Assembly (NCBI GenBank): GCA_011947345.1
Contig: JAAVTG010001003.1
Location: 1,116,001 to 1,180,000 of the forward strand
Reading direction: 5' to 3'
Length of the DNA stretch: 64,000 bases
DNA from: Phytophthora quininea
Lineage: Eukaryota > Oomycota > Peronosporomycetes > Peronosporales > Peronosporaceae
Under the pieces are notes generated by a model. It was not told the DNA's origin. It saw only the letters and a program-made list of their open reading frames with translations, and ran no database searches. The translations under genes were made by a program, and so were the position numbers. Shown here piece by piece: positions 62,936 through 64,000 of the stretch; the stretch's first letter is position 1; every line of letters starts with the position of its first letter.

Positions 62936-64000
62936 TTAGTCGTCGTGCAGTCTGACGCCGTAAAGCATCAGTGCATGCTTACAAGCAGCGTCTTGCGCTG
63001 CGCTTACTGTGCGGCCAACGGCTCGAGCTACTTGGAAATTATTCACGTAAAGTGCCACCGCATGGGAGTCATCCACCGTTTTGGGTTTCTTCTTCTTGTC
63101 GCCGGTTGCATCGTCCTTTTCCTTGTCTTTGGGCACTAGAATGCCCGTAGCCTTGCTAGCACTTGGTACCTTGATGGTCTTGAACTGGCAGTTGACTTGT
63201 CGATTGGCGGAACGACTCCATTGCTGAATATAATGCAGAAACACTTTGCGCGGGTTCATCCATTGACGGCGTTGAATGGCCTCTGTCAACCGCGGGTACA
63301 GCATGCGCTCAAGGATCGAGCGCACTTTCCCCAATTCGGTCGGATTTTCCAAGTACACGGCACCAAGCGTAGCCTCGAACACGTCGGCTAGTACGTCTTC
63401 CACGTAAAGCTTTCCCATTTTCTTGACGTTGTTTCCCAGACGGATAAATTCCTCATAACCAGCATTGCGAGCTACGATCGCTAACTTCTTGTTTTTCACC
63501 AGAGACGATCGAGCTTGAGTAAGTAAATGCTCCTGGTGATACGGGAAGGCCTCCACAAGGAACTCGGACGATAGCACCTGTAGCACGGCGTCGCCGAGAA
63601 ACTCAATCCGCTCGTAACTTGGCTCGTGGCCGATGAATTCATCGTCATCTATGTCTGGCTTCTTAAACGAAGCGTGGGTGACCGCTTGTAGCCACAAGTG
63701 GCTGTTAGCGATGTCCACACCAGTCCGAGATCGAAACGAGCGGTGACGCAGTCTCATCTGGTTGTATTTGCTCCATTTCTTGATTTCTGGACGATCAATT
63801 TCCACGTACGCTTTCGCCTCAGCAACAAGCTCAGGTGTCGAAAGAAAGCAGAGTTCTCGTAGCTCGGCGTCATGCAGATCCATAAGCTTCCCGAGCAATG
63901 CGCGGCACGGCGCGATACCTTGGTCCTTGTACAGCGCACCCAACAGAGCCTCAAAGCAATCTGCCGTAATTTTTGCTTTGATGTCTTCGTCCAGCTTCGA
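62936..64000 (-). CDS. Tandem RNase III (Dicer-like) protein, C-terminal part, cut by the window edge
   Basis: The open frame enters at the right edge and stops at 62936. At the edge, ITADCFEALLGALYKDQG is the end of one RNase III domain. A second, complete RNase III domain follows, with the signature YERIEFLGDAVLQVLSSEFL, the helix LLTQARSSLVKNKKLAIVAR and EDVLADVFEATLGAVYLE carrying the acidic metal ligands. A C-terminal double-stranded-RNA-binding-like region ends in AAQDAACKHALMLYGV. Two RNase III domains in one chain with a dsRBD is the Dicer architecture, which produces small RNAs. Any helicase or PAZ region would lie beyond the window. No frame break is seen in this part. Confidence 0.85.
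   Translation of the reverse strand, partial: SKLDEDIKAKITADCFEALLGALYKDQGIAPCRALLGKLMDLHDAELRELCFLSTPELVAEAKAYVEIDRPEIKKWSKYNQMRLRHRSFRSRTGVDIANSHLWLQAVTHASFKKPDIDDDEFIGHEPSYERIEFLGDAVLQVLSSEFLVEAFPYHQEHLLTQARSSLVKNKKLAIVARNAGYEEFIRLGNNVKKMGKLYVEDVLADVFEATLGAVYLENPTELGKVRSILERMLYPRLTEAIQRRQWMNPRKVFLHYIQQWSRSANRQVNCQFKTIKVPSASKATGILVPKDKEKDDATGDKKKKPKTVDDSHAVALYVNNFQVARAVGRTVSAAQDAACKHALMLYGVRLHDD

Noticed and set aside
1..64000. CRISPR arrays, tRNA or rRNA genes
   Set aside because: No regular spaced repeats of CRISPR type were seen and no convincing cloverleaf or rRNA core sequence was noticed by eye; a tRNAscan-type search was not possible.

Overview
The window reads as nuclear DNA of an oomycete, most likely a Phytophthora-type plant-pathogen relative. 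Genes are dense and lie on both strands. Introns are about 45-80 bp with GT-AG ends. There is a mitochondrial-type FtsZ next to clearly eukaryotic genes (APC4, SRP54, eIF3g, RRP7, IBA57, PI31), a protein joining an EEP nuclease/phosphodiesterase domain to a jacalin lectin, a tandem-repeat secreted protein and tandem 12-TM cyclic-nucleotide-gated channels. The species cannot be named from the sequence alone.

Layout. 0-4 kb: the start of an acid-lipase gene runs off the left edge, a complete pogo-like DNA transposon follows (877-2526), and then a decayed lipase copy. 4.8-14 kb: a GT61-type glycosyltransferase, a DUF445 membrane protein, a PTEN-like pseudophosphatase/C2 protein ending in a RING-H2 finger, eIF3g and a BTB protein. 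14.3-20.3 kb: a 2.06-kb inverted duplication whose arms each carry an EEP-jacalin gene, separated by a secreted glucanase-like gene. 20.8-37 kb: thioredoxin-UBA-PUB protein, FtsZ, an ankyrin protein, a DHHC palmitoyltransferase, MsrB, SRP54, a double CNG-type channel and APC4. 37-45 kb: two FAD polyamine-oxidase-like genes, a GH5 glucanase and a PUT-like polyamine/amino-acid transporter. 46-64 kb: a mitochondrially predicted kinase with an EF-hand and two cNMP domains, an aldo-keto-reductase-like protein, a Tudor/PWWP protein, a mitochondrial protein, a UBC-like protein, a TPR/Tudor protein, the repeat-rich secreted protein, PI31, RRP7, IBA57, a short RBM22/SLT11 relative, and a tandem RNase III (Dicer-like) gene cut by the right edge.

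A key caveat for every gene model: more than 35 reading-frame breaks occur in otherwise well-conserved genes, nearly all explained by one base missing from (rarely added to) a short homopolymer. When splice sites are applied and these single bases are allowed for, coding lengths become multiples of three in gene after gene, including essential ones. They are therefore read here as probable consensus-sequence errors rather than pseudogenes, except for the lipase copy at 2.6-3.9 kb, which also has substitution-type damage.

Many neighbours are divergent pairs with only 60-150 bp between start codons (MsrB/SRP54, APC4/polyamine oxidase, PI31/RRP7, IBA57/RBM22-like, ankyrin/DHHC, AKR/PWWP), so shared promoters are likely.
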